From Rheinheimera sp. (GTDB lineage Bacteria > Pseudomonadota > Gammaproteobacteria > Enterobacterales > Alteromonadaceae): a stretch of 58,739 nt of DNA. The stretch covers positions 1-58,739 of the forward strand of contig DMYW01000011.1 in the NCBI GenBank assembly GCA_003482455.1, read 5' to 3'. The position numbers were made by a program, and so were the translations under genes. The notes beneath the pieces are model-generated. The model was given only the letters and a program-made list of their open reading frames with translations, searched no databases and was not told the origin of the DNA. Below are positions 27,091 to 35,774 of this stretch, piece by piece (the stretch's first letter is position 1; every line of letters starts with the position of its first letter).

Positions 27091-28172
27091 TGAGATTTTT
27101 TATGTATCAAACTGCGCGGCTTGCGCTCTTTAGTCTGCTTACTTTTACGTCTGTGGCCTCGGCCCAAACCAGCGACGCCAATTGGTTTGAGGTCGAAGTG
27201 ATCGTGTTTGAACGCGGCGCCGTGCAATCGCTGCGTGAACAATTCACGGGGCCCGTCAGTGTGCCTCGTGTCAGCCAAACACTAGATTTGATTTCGCCGC
27301 TGTATCAGCGAGACCTTACGGCAATCACCAAAGCATTCTGCGGCAGGTCATGGCCAGCTGAAGGCTATACACTGCCGCTGCAAAACATGGATTTTTCAGT
27401 GTCATTATCAGACACCGACATGTTTAGCGACGAGTTTTGGGCCGAATACTTTGTGCTGCAACAAGCCAATATCGAAGCACAAACAGCCACAAAGCAAGAC
27501 GATATGTGTGCCGTGGCTTGGGAACCAATCCATCCGTTACTGGCGCCACGCATCATGTCAGAGCCCCCTTCAGCCATGCCTGTGACACCTGAAGGCGCGA
27601 CGGCACATCGCGATGGTACCTATTTGGCCGATAGCTCAGCACAAAAACTCAAAGACCTCGCGTACCAACTACGAAACCGTGGTGGGCATCAATTGCTGCT
27701 GCACACTGTGTTTCGCAGTCAGTTACAACCCAAACGACAAAGCACCGCGTGGCGACTGGTCTCAGGCGCACGTTTGAGCCCCGATTGGGATAGCCAAGGA
27801 ATGCCGATGCTGGAGCAAGATGAGCACACTCCTGCATTACAGGCCTCAATTGATCGCACCTATCAATTTTTACAAGCGGGTGGCGATTTGACTCGTCTTC
27901 ACCAACAAAATCAAACTCCTGACCAAGTTTGGCAATTAGACGGCAGTTTATTGGTGTACAGCGACCGCATTCTGTCCGCGGAATTACAACTGTTGTTACG
28001 CGGCAAAAATCAACCAGGCCAAGCACTTTCAATGTATCGTTTAAACAAAACCACTCGTTTGTTATTAGAAGAAGTTCATTACATCGACCACCCCAAATTC
28101 GGTGTTGTCTTGCAGATACGGCGTTTTACACCACCTTTGCTGCCCGCAGAAACGACTGGCACCTCAAACTAG
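27090..28172 (+). CDS. csiV: CsiV family periplasmic peptidoglycan-binding protein
   Basis: A 360-residue exported protein with signal peptide ARLALFSLLTFTSVASA, then ANWFEVEVIVFERG, the family hallmark. CsiV of Vibrio cholerae binds peptidoglycan and supports LpoA/PBP1A (established knowledge). The middle contains LRNRGGHQLLLHTVFRSQL and the end VHYIDHPKFGVVLQIRRFTP, with low sequence conservation between. Its position right after mfd matches other gammaproteobacteria. The ATG at 27090 overlaps the mfd stop; an alternative ATG at 27102 gives a shorter signal peptide and cannot be excluded. Confidence 0.8.
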   Translation: MRFFMYQTARLALFSLLTFTSVASAQTSDANWFEVEVIVFERGAVQSLREQFTGPVSVPRVSQTLDLISPLYQRDLTAITKAFCGRSWPAEGYTLPLQNMDFSVSLSDTDMFSDEFWAEYFVLQQANIEAQTATKQDDMCAVAWEPIHPLLAPRIMSEPPSAMPVTPEGATAHRDGTYLADSSAQKLKDLAYQLRNRGGHQLLLHTVFRSQLQPKRQSTAWRLVSGARLSPDWDSQGMPMLEQDEHTPALQASIDRTYQFLQAGGDLTRLHQQNQTPDQVWQLDGSLLVYSDRILSAELQLLLRGKNQPGQALSMYRLNKTTRLLLEEVHYIDHPKFGVVLQIRRFTPPLLPAETTGTSN

Positions 28173-28181
28173 GAATTTATG

Positions 28182-28424
28182 ATGAAAAAGTATTTACCTC
28201 TGCTGTTATTACTCGCTGGCTGTAGCAAGTTAACCATCGAAAACTACAACCAAGTAAAAACTGGCATGTCCTACGACGAAGTGACTGCCCTGCTAGGTTC
28301 TGCCACCAATTGCGACGAAGTCTTAGGTCTGCGCAAGTGCCTGTGGCAAGACGGTGATAAAAAAGTTGAAGTGGCATTCGCCGCTGACAAAGCCATGGCG
28401 TTTAGCCATAAAGGTTTGAAATAA
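28182..28424 (+). CDS. small lipoprotein, SmpA/BamE-like
   Basis: An 80-residue lipoprotein. The signal MKKYLPLLLLLAGC ends in a lipobox with cysteine, then KLTIENYNQVKTGMSYDEVTALL resembles the start of the BamE/SmpA fold (TxxNYxxIxxGMSxxEVxxLLG). It is too short to be BamE itself. The second of two adjacent ATGs is chosen because AGGA then lies 7 bases upstream. The residue after the lipid cysteine is Ser, compatible with outer-membrane sorting by LolCDE. It lies 9 bases after csiV. Confidence 0.75.
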   Translation: MKKYLPLLLLLAGCSKLTIENYNQVKTGMSYDEVTALLGSATNCDEVLGLRKCLWQDGDKKVEVAFAADKAMAFSHKGLK

Positions 28425-28429
28425 CCCAA

Positions 28430-30187
28430 GTGTCAGTACAACTTCGTGATTATCAGCAACACGCTGTGCATGCGGTTGTACAGTATTTTCGCCGAATGTC
28501 TGCCCCTGCCGTGTTGGTGTTACCAACCGGTGCCGGTAAGAGCTTGGTGATTGCCGAACTCGCAAGGCTGGCCCGCGGCAATGTACTGGTGTTGGCCCAC
28601 GTCAAAGAGTTGGTCGAACAAAACCACCAAAAATATCAAAACTATGGCCTTGAAGGTCGTATTTTCGCAGCTGGATTAGGCCGAAAGGAAACCGACGGTC
28701 AAGTCATCTTCGCGTCAGTGCAGTCTGTCCAACGGAATCTAGCGCAATTTCAGCACCCGATCAGCTTGTTGGTGATCGATGAGTGTCACCGCGTTCCAGA
28801 CGACAGTAACAGCAGCTATCGCCAAGTGATCGCGCATTTGCAGCAGCAAAACCCGCAATTAAAAGTATTGGGGCTGACGGCAACGCCATATCGATTGGGC
28901 GAAGGATTAATTTATCAATACCATTATCTAGGTCGTGCTGGGGCCGCCGAGCCGCGTTTTTTTCATTGGTGTATTTTTGAATTACCGATCCAATTGTTGT
29001 TGCAACGCGGTTATTTAACTCCTGCACGAAAGCTCGATTGTGCGGTGCTCAGTTACGACTTCTCGGGTTTAGCACCGATGAAAAACGGTCAGTTCAAAGA
29101 ACAAGAACTCGACTTGGTAATTGACAAGGCGAAACGCGTCACCCCGCAAATAATTCGACAAGTTATTGAGTTTTCGAATGATAAACAAGGTGTGATGATT
29201 TTTGCCGCCACCACGCGTCATGCACAAGAAATCTTGTCCTATTTGCCTGCCGAACAATCGGCCGTTGTCTTGTCAGCAACGTCAAACCAGCAACGTGCCG
29301 AAATCATTAGCCAATTTAAAGCCAAGCAGCTGAAGTATTTAGTGAACGTCGCAGTGCTGACTACCGGCTTTGACGCGCCACATGTTGACGTGATCGCTAT
29401 TTTACGTCCGACAGAATCGGTCAGTCTTTATCAGCAGATCATCGGTCGCGGTTTGCGACTTGCCGACGGCAAAGCCGAATGTCTAGTGCTTGATTATGCT
29501 GGCAATCCGTATGATTTGTTTCAACCTGAACTAGGCCCTGCGCCGACCGCGCAAGGTGCACAACAAGTCGAGGTTGCTTGCCCCTTATGCAAATACACTA
29601 ATCAATTTTGGGGTAAAAAAGACTCACAAGGCTTTGTGATCGAACATTACGGTCGACGCTGTCAGGGGCTGGTTCAACATAGCGATGGCGTACCAACACA
29701 ATGTAGCTACCGCTTCAGAGCTAGGTTTTGTCCAAACTGTGGCACCGAACACGACATTGCCGCGCGTATCTGCCATGCGTGTGACACTGTGCTGGTTGAT
29801 CCCGACAAAAAGTTGCAAGAAGCGCTGTCGCTAAAAGACGCCATGGTGGTATACCCAGACGAACTTACTTTAACGCAGGACCTGACAGCGCAAGGCAAAG
29901 CGCAGCTCAAACTGAGTTATCGAGTAGGCGATCAGCAATTCCACGAATGGTTTCCTGCGGCCACTAGGGGTCAATTGAGTAAAATTTGCCAGCAATTGCT
30001 CCCCCCCTTTATCAGCGATCGCCATCGACCTTTTTTAGCGACTACCTTGCCGCAATTGTTGGCACAAGAACATCGCTTGCAGCCCCCCACCGCATTAATT
30101 TTGCGAAAGGAAGGTAGGTACTGGCGGGTTCGAGATCGCCTGTTTGACCTCAACACGAAGCAAGATGTAAATACAGATGTTGCTTAA
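28430..30187 (+). CDS. radD: DEAD/DEAH-box helicase RadD (YejH)
   Basis: A superfamily 2 ATPase of 585 residues (E. coli RadD 586), involved in recombination-associated repair. Motifs: VLPTGAGKSLVIAELA (I), LLVIDECHRVPDD (II, DECH form), VLGLTATPYRLGEG (III), TTGFDAPHVDVIA and QQIIGRGLRLADGK (V and VI). A C-terminal zinc-ribbon region has CPLCKYTNQFWG, FCPNCGTEHD and CHACDTVL. The start is a GTG 5 bases after the lipoprotein gene, without a strong ribosome binding site, suggesting coupling to the upstream gene. Confidence 0.92.
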   Translation: MSVQLRDYQQHAVHAVVQYFRRMSAPAVLVLPTGAGKSLVIAELARLARGNVLVLAHVKELVEQNHQKYQNYGLEGRIFAAGLGRKETDGQVIFASVQSVQRNLAQFQHPISLLVIDECHRVPDDSNSSYRQVIAHLQQQNPQLKVLGLTATPYRLGEGLIYQYHYLGRAGAAEPRFFHWCIFELPIQLLLQRGYLTPARKLDCAVLSYDFSGLAPMKNGQFKEQELDLVIDKAKRVTPQIIRQVIEFSNDKQGVMIFAATTRHAQEILSYLPAEQSAVVLSATSNQQRAEIISQFKAKQLKYLVNVAVLTTGFDAPHVDVIAILRPTESVSLYQQIIGRGLRLADGKAECLVLDYAGNPYDLFQPELGPAPTAQGAQQVEVACPLCKYTNQFWGKKDSQGFVIEHYGRRCQGLVQHSDGVPTQCSYRFRARFCPNCGTEHDIAARICHACDTVLVDPDKKLQEALSLKDAMVVYPDELTLTQDLTAQGKAQLKLSYRVGDQQFHEWFPAATRGQLSKICQQLLPPFISDRHRPFLATTLPQLLAQEHRLQPPTALILRKEGRYWRVRDRLFDLNTKQDVNTDVA

Positions 30188-30221
30188 TAATCAATAAGCT
30201 GCTGATTGTTTCTGAATTTGC

Positions 30222-30243
30222 TTTGGATGCCTTTACATCCAAA
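30222..30243 (+). other. hairpin after radD
   Basis: TTTGGATG, loop CCTTTA, CATCCAAA, a perfect 8-bp stem 34 bases after the radD stop. It lacks a T-run, so it is a weak end signal at best. The 195-base gap that follows holds no gene. Confidence 0.35.
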
Positions 30244-30342
30244 ATCGATTCAGCAAGAATAGCCACTCGACTTCCGGTGCCAGCGTTGTCAGTGATCGAC
30301 AAAAAGCAGACCGAGCAGACACTAACAATAATAAAGCTCCCG

Positions 30343-30357
30343 TGGCAATTTTTGCCA
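30343..30357. promoter_or_regulatory. TGGCAA-TTT-TTGCCA inverted repeat before the DUF3087 gene
   Basis: A 6+6 inverted repeat with a 3-base spacer, 25 bases before the DUF3087 gene start. It may be an operator or a small hairpin; nothing else supports a function. Confidence 0.25.
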
Positions 30358-30382
30358 AGGCGGTTTGCGAAGCAAGGATTTT

Positions 30383-30889
30383 ATGCAACTGCGTCACATA
30401 GATAAACTCCGTTATCGTTCTCACCTCAATGTCATCATCGTGTGCTCGATTGCCGCTTTTTGTGCCTTAGGCGTAAGTTTTTCAGCTCTGTTGATCGAAG
30501 TTATCGGCAATCCACCCGGTGAAAATTTCTTGTTGAATTTAGTGGGCGTCGGCACTGCTGGAGTCATCGCATTTTGGGTGTTGAAAAGCCTGAAACATAC
30601 CGACTATTTCCGCGAAGTTGCATATGTTTGGGACTTAAAATACGAGCTGAATTTAATTCACCGTAAGTTCGCAAAAATACAAAAAGCTGCTGCAAGTCTG
30701 GATCGTTCTGCCATTATTTGTTTATTGTTTCATTATGAAGGCTCACGGCAACTGTGGTTGCTAGACGACAATGTGTTGAATTTACAAGAATTAGAAGTAG
30801 AACAGTTGCAGTTTGACTCGAAAATTAGGCATGCTGGGATTGACGCAAGTGCTCAGCAATATAGCCGCGAGTTGCTAGAACAATTTTAA
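30383..30889 (+). CDS. DUF3087 family membrane protein
   Basis: A 168-residue protein with two membrane helices near the N-terminus (NVIIVCSIAAFCALGVSFSA and FLLNLVGVGTAGVIAFWVL), followed by a helical cytoplasmic region with YVWDLKYELNLIHRKFAKI. This pattern fits DUF3087. Function unknown. I use ATG 30383 because AAGGA lies just upstream; the frame is open six codons further. It stands alone between radD and the HDOD gene. Confidence 0.72.
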   Translation: MQLRHIDKLRYRSHLNVIIVCSIAAFCALGVSFSALLIEVIGNPPGENFLLNLVGVGTAGVIAFWVLKSLKHTDYFREVAYVWDLKYELNLIHRKFAKIQKAAASLDRSAIICLLFHYEGSRQLWLLDDNVLNLQELEVEQLQFDSKIRHAGIDASAQQYSRELLEQF

Positions 30890-30991
30890 TCAAGTCGTAA
30901 GTATTCGTTCGGCGAGTTGCTTTCTTTTTAGCGGCAAACCGCTACAGTTAAAAATAAAACATGTCCAGCATGTTGTTACAGGGTTCGAGTT

Positions 30992-31834
30992 ATGTCAGTA
31001 CAAAACGCACTATTATCCGTTCTCGTTGAAAAAGTCCGCACCGATACCTTGGTGTTACCTTCGCTGCCAGAAATTGCTATTAAAATCCGTCAGCTTGCAG
31101 AAGACCCAGATGTCAACTTGCACAAAATGGCCGATTTAATTTCGCACGACCCTGCGTTGTCCGCACGCATCATGAAGATCGCAAACAGCGCATTTGTTGG
31201 CCGTTCCATCCAGATCACCACGTTACAGCAAGCTACCACCCGCATAGGCCTGCGTTATATCAAAAACGTAGTCACAGCGATGGCGATGGAACAGCTGTTT
31301 GTCTCAAAAAGCGCGTTGATCAAAAAGTACATGGACAATGTCTGGAAAGAAACTAAAGAGCTGACAGCGCTGGCCCTTGCGACCATGCAGCAATACAACT
31401 CTAATTTTAAGTACACCACAGTCAACTTCGATACGATGACGTTGGCGGGTTTGGTTCACAACATCGGTGCTCTGCCGGTGCTGACTGAAGCCGAAAAACA
31501 GTTAGAAATCTTCGGTGATGAACAACTGATTAAAGATTCTATCGCGACGATTTCAGCGCCTATTGGTGCAACCATTTTACGTTCGTGGGGTTTCCCTGCA
31601 GATTTGGTCGAAGTTGCCGAACAATGGAAAAACACTGAGTTCGAACCTAAGCATCCTTCTTACACCGATTTTATCCGTATCGCCGCGATCCGTTTAGGTT
31701 TAATGGGGACGGATACCGACATAGAATCGCAACTTAAACCATACGTCGATGCAGGTCTTATTCCATCAACGGAATATTATAAATCGCCAGAGTTTGCAAC
31801 GACCCTGCATGATGTGCAACAAATGTTGATGTAA
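30992..31834 (+). CDS. HDOD domain protein
   Basis: A 280-residue protein made almost entirely of one HDOD domain, an HD-related fold without the metal-binding HD pair. Typical segments are LPSLPEIAIKIRQLAEDPDV, LISHDPALSARIMKIANSA and TTLQQATTRIGLRYIKNVV, then LAGLVHNIGALPVL. HDOD proteins act in signalling (biofilm, stress, chemotaxis networks), but no effector or sensor domain is attached here. It is a single-gene unit by spacing. Confidence 0.88.
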   Translation: MSVQNALLSVLVEKVRTDTLVLPSLPEIAIKIRQLAEDPDVNLHKMADLISHDPALSARIMKIANSAFVGRSIQITTLQQATTRIGLRYIKNVVTAMAMEQLFVSKSALIKKYMDNVWKETKELTALALATMQQYNSNFKYTTVNFDTMTLAGLVHNIGALPVLTEAEKQLEIFGDEQLIKDSIATISAPIGATILRSWGFPADLVEVAEQWKNTEFEPKHPSYTDFIRIAAIRLGLMGTDTDIESQLKPYVDAGLIPSTEYYKSPEFATTLHDVQQMLM

Positions 31835-31865
31835 AGCCAGACGCAGCATAAGTAGTATCGTGAAC

Positions 31866-31901
31866 GCCTCAATGCAGCCTGTTTCGAAAGCGCATTGAGG
31901 C
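31866..31901. other. inverted repeat after the HDOD gene
   Basis: GCCTCAATGC and GCATTGAGGC form a perfect 10-bp stem around a 16-base loop containing TTTCGAAA. Four A follow on the plus strand and no T-run, so it is not a normal terminator for the HDOD gene. Confidence 0.5.
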
Positions 31902-31941
31902 AAAAGCTTATCGCTAGTCTTTTGGGTTTAGTTGAAAAATT

Positions 31942-32130
31942 TTACCGCACTAGTACGCGAACCATCGCCATGTCATCCAATGCTTCGGTTTGAAATAGCG
32001 GTAAGGAGCATTTTGCAGGCTCAGCAATGATGCCGAAGCGTCGGAAACCTAACTGCGGCTGACAAGTAGTGGCATAGGTAGTGTTCACGCGAGGGATACG
32101 CCCAATGAACCAAAGATAACCGCATGCCTT
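31942..32130 (-). other. open frame of unknown origin in a 485-base gap (possible gene remnant)
   Basis: The gap between the HDOD gene and nhaB (31835-32319) has no credible gene. On the minus strand one frame is open for about 63 codons up to a TAA at 31942, reading RIPRVNTTYATTCQPQLGF then RRFGIIAEPAKCSLPLFQ and ALDDMAMVRVLVR. It has no ATG near its start, and an in-frame TGA at 32131-32133 lies upstream. Codon use looks like that of the neighbours. It may be a decayed gene end, an intergenic repeat, or chance. I do not recognise it. Confidence 0.25.
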
Positions 32131-32319
32131 TCATCCATGCAGCTCGTGTCCGGAGAAGTAGCGGGTTGCTGTCAGCTAGGCCCAGATTTTTATAGATAAA
32201 AGAGGGCTTTTATAGTTTAGTAATCAGTGTACTATCAATGTCTTGGCAACTTAAGACTACAATTAGCCTGATAGCATTAATTATCTCATCACGATTCGAT
32301 TCACCCTTGGGGAGGAACC

Positions 32320-33903
32320 ATGCAACCAACGTCGATACCAAAGGCGGTTTATCATAATTTTTTGGGGTCTGCACCGAGTTGGTACAAACTCCTCATTATC
32401 GCGTTTATGTTTATCAATCCGATTGTCTTCACGCAGAATCCATATATTGCGGGCTGGATGTTGGTCATTGAGTTTATTTTTACACTGGCCATGGCGCTCA
32501 AATGCTACCCGCTGTTACCAGGTGGTTTATTAGCGATCCAGGCAGTAGCCATGGGCATGACCAGCCCAGCCCAAGTAACACATGAAGTCCAAGCAAACTT
32601 AGATGTCATTTTGTTACTGGTCTTTATGGTTGCTGGCATTCACTTTATGAAAGACCTGCTACTTTTGGTCTTCACCAAGTTAATGTTGAAATTCCAAAGT
32701 AAAGTTGGGATCTCGATCGCGTTTTGTTTGATGTCGGCGTTTTTATCGGCCTTCCTTGATGCCTTAACTGTCATTGCCGTTGTTATTAGCGTCTCCATGG
32801 GTTTTTATGCCATTTACCATAAGGTGTCCTCGGGCAAACATTTCCACGACAGTCATGATCATTCGAATGACCAACACCTACCTGATTTAACCAGACAAGA
32901 TTTGGAGACCTTCCGCGGTTTTCTGCGCAATATCTTGATGCATTCTGGTGTTGGCACCGCATTAGGTGGTGTTTGTACAATGGTCGGTGAACCACAAAAC
33001 CTAATTATCGCCAATGCCATGAGTTGGCAGTTTGCCGAATTTGCTCTTCGCGTGGCGCCGGTGAGTATTCCAGTGCTGCTGGCAGGCGTCTTAACACTGG
33101 TATTGGTTGAAAAGTTCAAGTTGTGCGACTTTGGCTACGAACTTCCGACTGCAGTTCGCGAAATCCTAGTGCAATATCAAGAAGATCAAAAACAAAATTC
33201 CACCGCAGTGTTGAAAGCCAAATACATAGTGCAGGCAATACTAGCCGTCCTGTTGATCCTTTGTTTAAGCTTGCATGTTGCAACGGTTGGTTTGATCGGT
33301 TTGATGATTATTATCCTTTCAACCAGTCTAACTGGGGTTAATGATGAACACGCAATCGGTCATTCATTTAAAGAAGCACTGCCCTTTACCGCGCTGCTGG
33401 TGGTGTTTTTTGTGATTGTCGGAGTCATTATTGACCAAAACCTGTTTAAACCAATTATTGAATGGGTTCTAACCTTCCATGGTATTGAGCAACTTGGCGT
33501 CTTGTTTGCAGCGAATGGCTTATTATCGATGGTTAGCGACAATGTGTTCGTTGGAACTGTCTATATCAATGAGTTCAAGAACGCTTGGATCCAAGGCAAT
33601 GTCACCCGAGACCAGTTGGAGTTTTTGGCGATTGCCATCAACGCAGGAACCAATTTACCGAGTGTGGCAACGCCAAATGGCCAAGCTGCTTTCTTGTTCT
33701 TGCTGACCAGTTCAATTGCACCTTTAGTGCGTTTGTCATACATGCGCATGGTAGTTATGGCTTTCCCATACACTTTAACCTTGGCTGGCGTTGGTTTGTT
33801 CTGTACCGTTGAACTGCTGCCATTAGCCACTGATTGGATGTTACAGGCCGGTTGGATTGTAAATCATGATCCGGCAATAATTGCGCCAACACCTGGACAT
33901 TAA
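32320..33903 (+). CDS. nhaB: Na+/H+ antiporter NhaB
   Basis: An electrogenic sodium-proton antiporter of the inner membrane, 527 residues with about 12 helices. Family segments include MQPTSIPKAVYHNFLGSAP at the N-terminus, FLSAFLDALTVIAVVISVSMGFY with the conserved aspartate, and GGVCTMVGEPQNLIIA. LSMVSDNVFVGTVYINE and AGTNLPSVATPNGQAAFLFLL follow. A His/Asp-rich cytoplasmic loop (HFHDSHDHSNDQH) lies near residue 175. GGAGG lies 4 bases before the ATG. It is monocistronic, ending at a strong terminator. Confidence 0.97.
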   Translation: MQPTSIPKAVYHNFLGSAPSWYKLLIIAFMFINPIVFTQNPYIAGWMLVIEFIFTLAMALKCYPLLPGGLLAIQAVAMGMTSPAQVTHEVQANLDVILLLVFMVAGIHFMKDLLLLVFTKLMLKFQSKVGISIAFCLMSAFLSAFLDALTVIAVVISVSMGFYAIYHKVSSGKHFHDSHDHSNDQHLPDLTRQDLETFRGFLRNILMHSGVGTALGGVCTMVGEPQNLIIANAMSWQFAEFALRVAPVSIPVLLAGVLTLVLVEKFKLCDFGYELPTAVREILVQYQEDQKQNSTAVLKAKYIVQAILAVLLILCLSLHVATVGLIGLMIIILSTSLTGVNDEHAIGHSFKEALPFTALLVVFFVIVGVIIDQNLFKPIIEWVLTFHGIEQLGVLFAANGLLSMVSDNVFVGTVYINEFKNAWIQGNVTRDQLEFLAIAINAGTNLPSVATPNGQAAFLFLLTSSIAPLVRLSYMRMVVMAFPYTLTLAGVGLFCTVELLPLATDWMLQAGWIVNHDPAIIAPTPGH

Positions 33904-33936
33904 TGGCGGCACAAAGCCAATAGCTTTCAGTAAAGT

Positions 33937-33968
33937 AAAAAGCCACTACAAACTGTAGTGGCTTTTTT
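33937..33968. terminator. bidirectional terminator between nhaB and lysC
   Basis: AGCCACTACA, loop AAC, TGTAGTGGCT, flanked by A4 and T6. It fits nhaB from one side and lysC (stop at 34032) from the other. Confidence 0.9.
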
Positions 33969-34031
33969 CTTTCGGTACCTATCGATGCAAATCGCGGTCG
34001 TTACTGCTGTTCTAGCGGACCGACAGCATGC

Positions 34032-35372
34032 CTAAAACAGCTGTTGATGTAAATCTTTGACCACCGCAGGCGCTTCTTCATCAGTGACTAAAAAACACAA
34101 ATTGTGGCGCGAAGCACCATGGCATACCAAGCGCATATTGATTTGCTCCAAAGCTTGGAACAATGAACCGGTGATCCCTCGGGTACTATGCAAATGGTTG
34201 CCGATTACCGCCACCAGCGATAAGCCAGTTTCTACCGTCACTTCACAAAATTGTCGCAGTGCAGCAAGTGCGGGCTCAACAGCGTTCCCAAACGCACTCC
34301 CTGGAGCATCATCAAGCGTCAAAGCAACGCTGATTTCGGAGGTAGTAACCAAGTCCACGGAGATTTTATGCTCACTTAAAATGGCAAACACACGTGTTAA
34401 AAAACCTGCGGCATGCAACATGGCTGGGCTTTTTACTGTGATCAACGTTTGATTCTTACGCAGTGCAATTGCCCGATATGATGGGCGTGCATCGACTTCT
34501 TTGGAGATCCAAGTACCTCCGGCTTCAGGCTCACGACTGGAGCCGACAAACACCGGAATGTTTTGCCGCATCGCTGGAATTAGCGTTGCTGGGTGTAGCA
34601 CTTTAGCGCCAAAAGTGGCCATTTCAGCAGCTTCATCAAAACTGATCTCTGGAATACAACGAGCCTGCGCAGTTAACCGCGGGTCTGTGGTGAAAATACC
34701 AACAACATCCGTCCAAATTTGTACAACTTCGGCATTCACTGCTTCGCCCAAAATTGCCGCGCTGTAGTCCGAACCGCCGCGGCCTAAGGTGGTCGTTTGG
34801 CCGAGCGAATCTGCGCCAATAAAACCTTGAGTAACAACGCGTTGAGTGGCTAGCAACGGCTGCAAATATTGGTTGGTCAGCGCTTTGACTTGTTCGATTT
34901 GTGGTTCGCCTTTACCAAACACAGAATCAGTCCGCAGCACCTGCCGTACATCAAAGCAACTGGCTGCCGCACCACGCTCGACTAACACTTGAGTGAACAA
35001 CACTGAACTCAATCGCTCACCGAAACTTTGCAGCAGATCTTTTTCGGCATCGGTGAACTCACCTTCGCGGCTAATCAACGTTTTCAATTCGACCAGTAAG
35101 GACTCAATCGCCGCACCGACCCCTGCTTGTTGTTGCAGCTTTTCCAGCACGGCATAGGTGATAGTTTCAATGCGCGCATAACGCTCGAACCTTGCTGTGC
35201 TTTCTAGTTGTTTGCTGATGTCGACCAATAGATTAGTAACGCCCGAACTAGCACTCACAACGACGAGGCGAATACGATCGTCGGCTAGCACTATGTCCGC
35301 GCAACGCGACATAGCGGCAAAGTCCGCGACACTGGTTCCACCAAATTTAGCAACGATGATTGAATTGGACAT
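34032..35372 (-). CDS. lysC: lysine-sensitive aspartate kinase III
   Basis: Phosphorylates aspartate, the first step to lysine, threonine and methionine. From ATG 35372 it has 446 residues (E. coli LysC 449). The kinase domain starts with IIVAKFGGTSVADF and includes GERLSSVLFTQVL, TLGRGGSDYSAAILGEA and IWTDVVGIFTTDPR. The C-terminal ACT domains carry VKSPAMLHAAGFLTRVFAIL and ISVDLVTTSEISVALTLDD, as in lysine-inhibited enzymes. AAGGAGAG lies 4 bases upstream. The lysine riboswitch in the leader agrees with control by lysine. Confidence 0.95.
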   Translation of the reverse strand: MSNSIIVAKFGGTSVADFAAMSRCADIVLADDRIRLVVVSASSGVTNLLVDISKQLESTARFERYARIETITYAVLEKLQQQAGVGAAIESLLVELKTLISREGEFTDAEKDLLQSFGERLSSVLFTQVLVERGAAASCFDVRQVLRTDSVFGKGEPQIEQVKALTNQYLQPLLATQRVVTQGFIGADSLGQTTTLGRGGSDYSAAILGEAVNAEVVQIWTDVVGIFTTDPRLTAQARCIPEISFDEAAEMATFGAKVLHPATLIPAMRQNIPVFVGSSREPEAGGTWISKEVDARPSYRAIALRKNQTLITVKSPAMLHAAGFLTRVFAILSEHKISVDLVTTSEISVALTLDDAPGSAFGNAVEPALAALRQFCEVTVETGLSLVAVIGNHLHSTRGITGSLFQALEQINMRLVCHGASRHNLCFLVTDEEAPAVVKDLHQQLF

Positions 35373-35376
35373 TTGT

Positions 35377-35404
35377 CTCTCCTTATAAAATTCAATAAGG
35401 GGAG
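35377..35404 (-). promoter_or_regulatory. hairpin covering the lysC ribosome binding site
   Basis: On the minus strand CTCCCCTTAT, loop TGAATTTT, ATAAGGAGAG pairs nine of ten positions. The right arm contains the AAGGAG ribosome binding site of lysC. This fits translational shut-off controlled by the upstream riboswitch (inference). Confidence 0.65.
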
Positions 35405-35432
35405 CATGGCTTTTGCAGAGCAACGACAGACG

Positions 35433-35457
35433 CAGTCAGGCGAGCAGCCGCCGACTG
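35433..35457 (-). other. hairpin between lysine aptamer and lysC
   Basis: CAGTC/GGCG pairs with CGCC/GACTG around GCTGCT with one bulged T. No T-run follows, so this is not an intrinsic terminator; it may be a linker stem of the expression platform. Confidence 0.45.
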
Positions 35458-35475
35458 TGTCGAATTGACACACAA

Positions 35476-35641
35476 AGGCCAGAAGCTCTCCACCACAGGT
35501 GACAGTCGCAAGGATTCAGCCCTACCGACCGAAAACAAGCCTGCTATGTGCTTGTTTCCTCGGCGTCCATCCCCCTCTTGCAGCCTACGGTGTATAGCCA
35601 CCTACTCTGCAATACCTGGTGAACGCGCCTCTTCTGGTCTA
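35476..35641 (-). ncRNA. lysine riboswitch (L box) aptamer
   Basis: Read on the minus strand the leader shows the lysine aptamer core in order: AGAAGAGGCGCG, AGAGTAGGTGG, AAGAGGGGGATGGACGCCGAGG, GGTCGGTAGGGCTGAATCC, GCGACTGTCACC, and GGAGAGCTTCTGG. The closing helix P1 is CCAGAAG pairing with CTTCTGG at the two ends. Its place upstream of lysC fits. Lysine binding should lower lysC expression. Confidence 0.92.
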
Positions 35642-35662
35642 TCAGAATTGATTGACGCGGGT

Positions 35663-35691
35663 ACAATAATCGCAAATATGTCATTTTGCAA
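35663..35691 (-). promoter_or_regulatory. candidate promoter of the lysC leader
   Basis: Minus strand TTGCAA (35691-35686) and TATTGT (35668-35663) with 17-base spacing. Transcription would start about 15 bases before the aptamer, which is the expected arrangement. Confidence 0.5.
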
Positions 35692-35774
35692 CATCATTTT
35701 GCTTTATATATCGACTTAAGCAATCATTTTGGCGTCAACTTCTATCAATGCGCGTATACACCCAGTCTACACGG

